Below are positions 13,731 through 15,276 of a stretch of 15,276 nucleotides of DNA, in pieces; position 1 is the first letter of the stretch, and each line of letters begins with the position of its first letter. The stretch covers positions 1 through 15,276 of the forward strand of contig JALUZQ010000279.1 of the NCBI GenBank assembly GCA_027011725.1, read 5' to 3'. Made by a program: the position numbers and the translations under genes. Origin of the DNA: Sulfurimonas sp. (lineage in GTDB: Bacteria; Campylobacterota; Campylobacteria; Campylobacterales; Sulfurimonadaceae). The notes beneath the pieces are model-generated. The model was not told where the DNA came from and made no database searches. It worked only from the letters and a program-made list of their open reading frames with translations.

Positions 13731-15276
13731 TTAGTTTTTCTCCATTGAGTAACAAAAGACTTGGTTCTTTCCATTTTCTTTTGCTCTGTACATAGCCCTG
13801 TCGGCTTTTAACAGCAGTTGCTGCATACTTGATGCATCATCAGGGAAGAGGGCTATCCCTATACTTGCACCGACCTTTATTTTGTTGTTTTGAATCGTGA
13901 TGTCTTCATTTATTTTTTTCAAGATGTTCATGGCTACTTTTATCGCCTCTTTGGTATCTTTTGCATGAGAGAGGACAATCGTAAATTCATCGCCGCTTAA
14001 ACGTGCTGCTAGATCCACTTGTCGTGTGGAAGTCTTTATCACTCTTGCTACCTCTTTTAAAAGTTCATCTCCAATATGGTGTCCAAAGGTATCATTAACA
14101 GCTTTAAAGCCGTCAAGGTCGATGAACATTAGTGCAAGTTTGTAATTGTACCTTTTTGCACGTTTTATTTCATCCTCGAGCTCTATTGTGAAGAGCGTTC
14201 TGTTTGGCAGTGTTGTTAATGGGTCATAGAGTGCGAGCTCTTTGAGTTTTTCTCTGTTGATAATAACATAGACGGCAAAGATATAAAGTAGTAATACGAC
14301 TGCACTAAAGAGCAGGGTGATATATGTCTGTTGTACATCGACGCGGCTGAGATAAGGAGAAACTTTATAGGTTACTATATATGCTACATTCTTAAGTCCA
14401 TCGGCAGAGGGGATCGGTAAAAAGTTGAGTACTATTTGTTGGTAGTTGTATCCAACTGCTAAAGCAAACGGCTCTTGCGTTTGGAACTTTTGGGCAAGTT
14501 CTTTTTGAAGTGATGGCGTTGCTAGCTGTTTGTAAAAGGCTTTGTCTTTTAGTTTTTTGTGTGAGTGCTCCTCTATGTAATAGTCTGGTGATTCCCATGT
14601 CTCTTTGTAGTTGTACCCGTATTGGCGGCCTACTATGGTGTTGTTGGCTACAGATTTGGAAATGAGCAGATGATGATCGTAGGTGAAATCTTCTATGAGG
14701 TTTTTAAATATTATCTCTGAAGAGTAAGAGATCTCAACACTTCCTATGTGCTCTTTTTTTTCATTAAAAAGAGGGTAAACAAAACGGTACCCTAAGAGGT
14801 AAGGACATGCTTCCATGCCTTCAACAGGTTTGAGCAGTTTGTTGGCTAAAACAACGCTCTTTCGTAGAGGTGTAAGGTCATCACCGAATTGTTCGGGCGC
14901 ATACATACGTAAAAAGCTATGGTTGTCAGGAAGATGGAAATGGACTTGAGATATCCCCATATGTTCGAGTCTCTTATAGTTGCGAATAAGAAGCTTATAG
15001 ACAGCTTTACGTGTTGCGTTTCTCTCAGCAGGAGATTCTTCTACTGCTTTGCTTAGAAGCTTGATAAGACGAGGATTTTGTTCATACATGGTGTAAATAT
15101 CATGCGACATGATTTTAAGGTATTTGTGTAAGACCGTGTACTTATTGAGTAACAGCGTACTCTGCACCTGTAGGTAGTAGGAGCGTTTTTGTTGAGAGTA
15201 AGCATCAATAAGCAAAAGCCCTAGAAAAAACACGAGTATTGTCAAAAAAGTCAATAAAACGATCTTCCCTCTTTGC
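13731..15276 (-). CDS. Membrane diguanylate cyclase with periplasmic dCache-like sensor (5' end outside window)
   Basis: This protein makes cyclic di-GMP in response to a periplasmic signal. The frame is open to the window edge; the visible start, TTG at 15254, lies inside the first membrane helix, and upstream codons (QRGKIVL) add its positive flank, so the true start is outside. At least 514 aa are visible. TM1 is encoded at about 15195-15260, then a periplasmic domain with HFHLPDNHSFLRMYAP and FGDDL, typical of the double Cache type 3 sensor, TM2 at about 14259-14336, and a GGDEF domain. The active-site loop is SGDEF (13983-13997), a common working variant, with the inhibitory-site RxxD (RQVD) five residues before it. 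DGFKAVNDTFGHHIGD is intact. No EAL domain follows. It is probably active and product-inhibited. Confidence 0.94.
   Translation of the reverse strand, partial: QRGKIVLLTFLTILVFFLGLLLIDAYSQQKRSYYLQVQSTLLLNKYTVLHKYLKIMSHDIYTMYEQNPRLIKLLSKAVEESPAERNATRKAVYKLLIRNYKRLEHMGISQVHFHLPDNHSFLRMYAPEQFGDDLTPLRKSVVLANKLLKPVEGMEACPYLLGYRFVYPLFNEKKEHIGSVEISYSSEIIFKNLIEDFTYDHHLLISKSVANNTIVGRQYGYNYKETWESPDYYIEEHSHKKLKDKAFYKQLATPSLQKELAQKFQTQEPFALAVGYNYQQIVLNFLPIPSADGLKNVAYIVTYKVSPYLSRVDVQQTYITLLFSAVVLLLYIFAVYVIINREKLKELALYDPLTTLPNRTLFTIELEDEIKRAKRYNYKLALMFIDLDGFKAVNDTFGHHIGDELLKEVARVIKTSTRQVDLAARLSGDEFTIVLSHAKDTKEAIKVAMNILKKINEDITIQNNKIKVGASIGIALFPDDASSMQQLLLKADRAMYRAKENGKNQVFCYSMEKN

Noticed and set aside
1..15276. 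Mobile element, phage, CRISPR or defence island
   Set aside because: No integrase, transposase, direct-repeat array, att-like duplication or restriction/defence gene was seen; gene content is core metabolism, envelope, redox and signalling with uniform strand and composition.

Overview
The window looks like a chromosomal segment of a Campylobacterota (Epsilonproteobacteria) species, probably a free-living sulfur/hydrogen oxidiser of the Sulfurimonas/Sulfuricurvum type. This is inference from a low-to-medium GC genome with T/A-rich third positions, an HP0495-type DUF493 protein, tandem MKK-type OmpA proteins, a short (about 420 aa) LeuC, and several periplasmic c-type redox proteins. No species can be named from sequence alone. 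All 16 supported genes lie on the minus strand, so transcription runs from high to low coordinates. Packing is dense: the longest gap is about 75 bases, no stretch over 300 bases lacks a gene, and I see no tRNA, rRNA, CRISPR array, IS element or phage remnant.

Read in the direction of transcription there are four blocks. (1) 15276 to 8322: a diguanylate cyclase cut by the window edge, an unrecognised 167-aa protein, a methyl-accepting chemotaxis protein, then a cassette made of a small exported protein (apparently starting at ATT), an FtsX/MacB-type permease, an ABC ATPase and a cysteine-bearing polytopic membrane protein. Gaps and overlaps suggest one long operon coupling signalling genes to an uncharacterised ABC system. 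(2) 8256 to 6195: a MauG/CcpA-type di-haem peroxidase, an amicyanin-like cupredoxin and a two-domain di-haem cytochrome c, which form a plausible periplasmic electron-transfer chain. (3) 6129 to 4870: leuC alone, with its own promoter and without leuD or leuB next to it. (4) 4793 to 67: two tandem OmpA-family paralogues, mobA joined to the second by a one-base stop/start overlap, then moaC (molybdenum cofactor), a DUF493 regulator-like protein and a long helical protein that may be DUF6781.

The points most worth a second look are the ABC cassette with its apparent ATT-initiated small gene, the inverted repeats that straddle the promoters of leuC and the first ompA gene and reach into their ribosome binding sites, the peroxidase/amicyanin-like/cytochrome trio, and the mobA start, which has no Shine-Dalgarno and looks coupled to ompA. 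Most of the window is otherwise ordinary core genome. I found no clearly new defence or mobile system.
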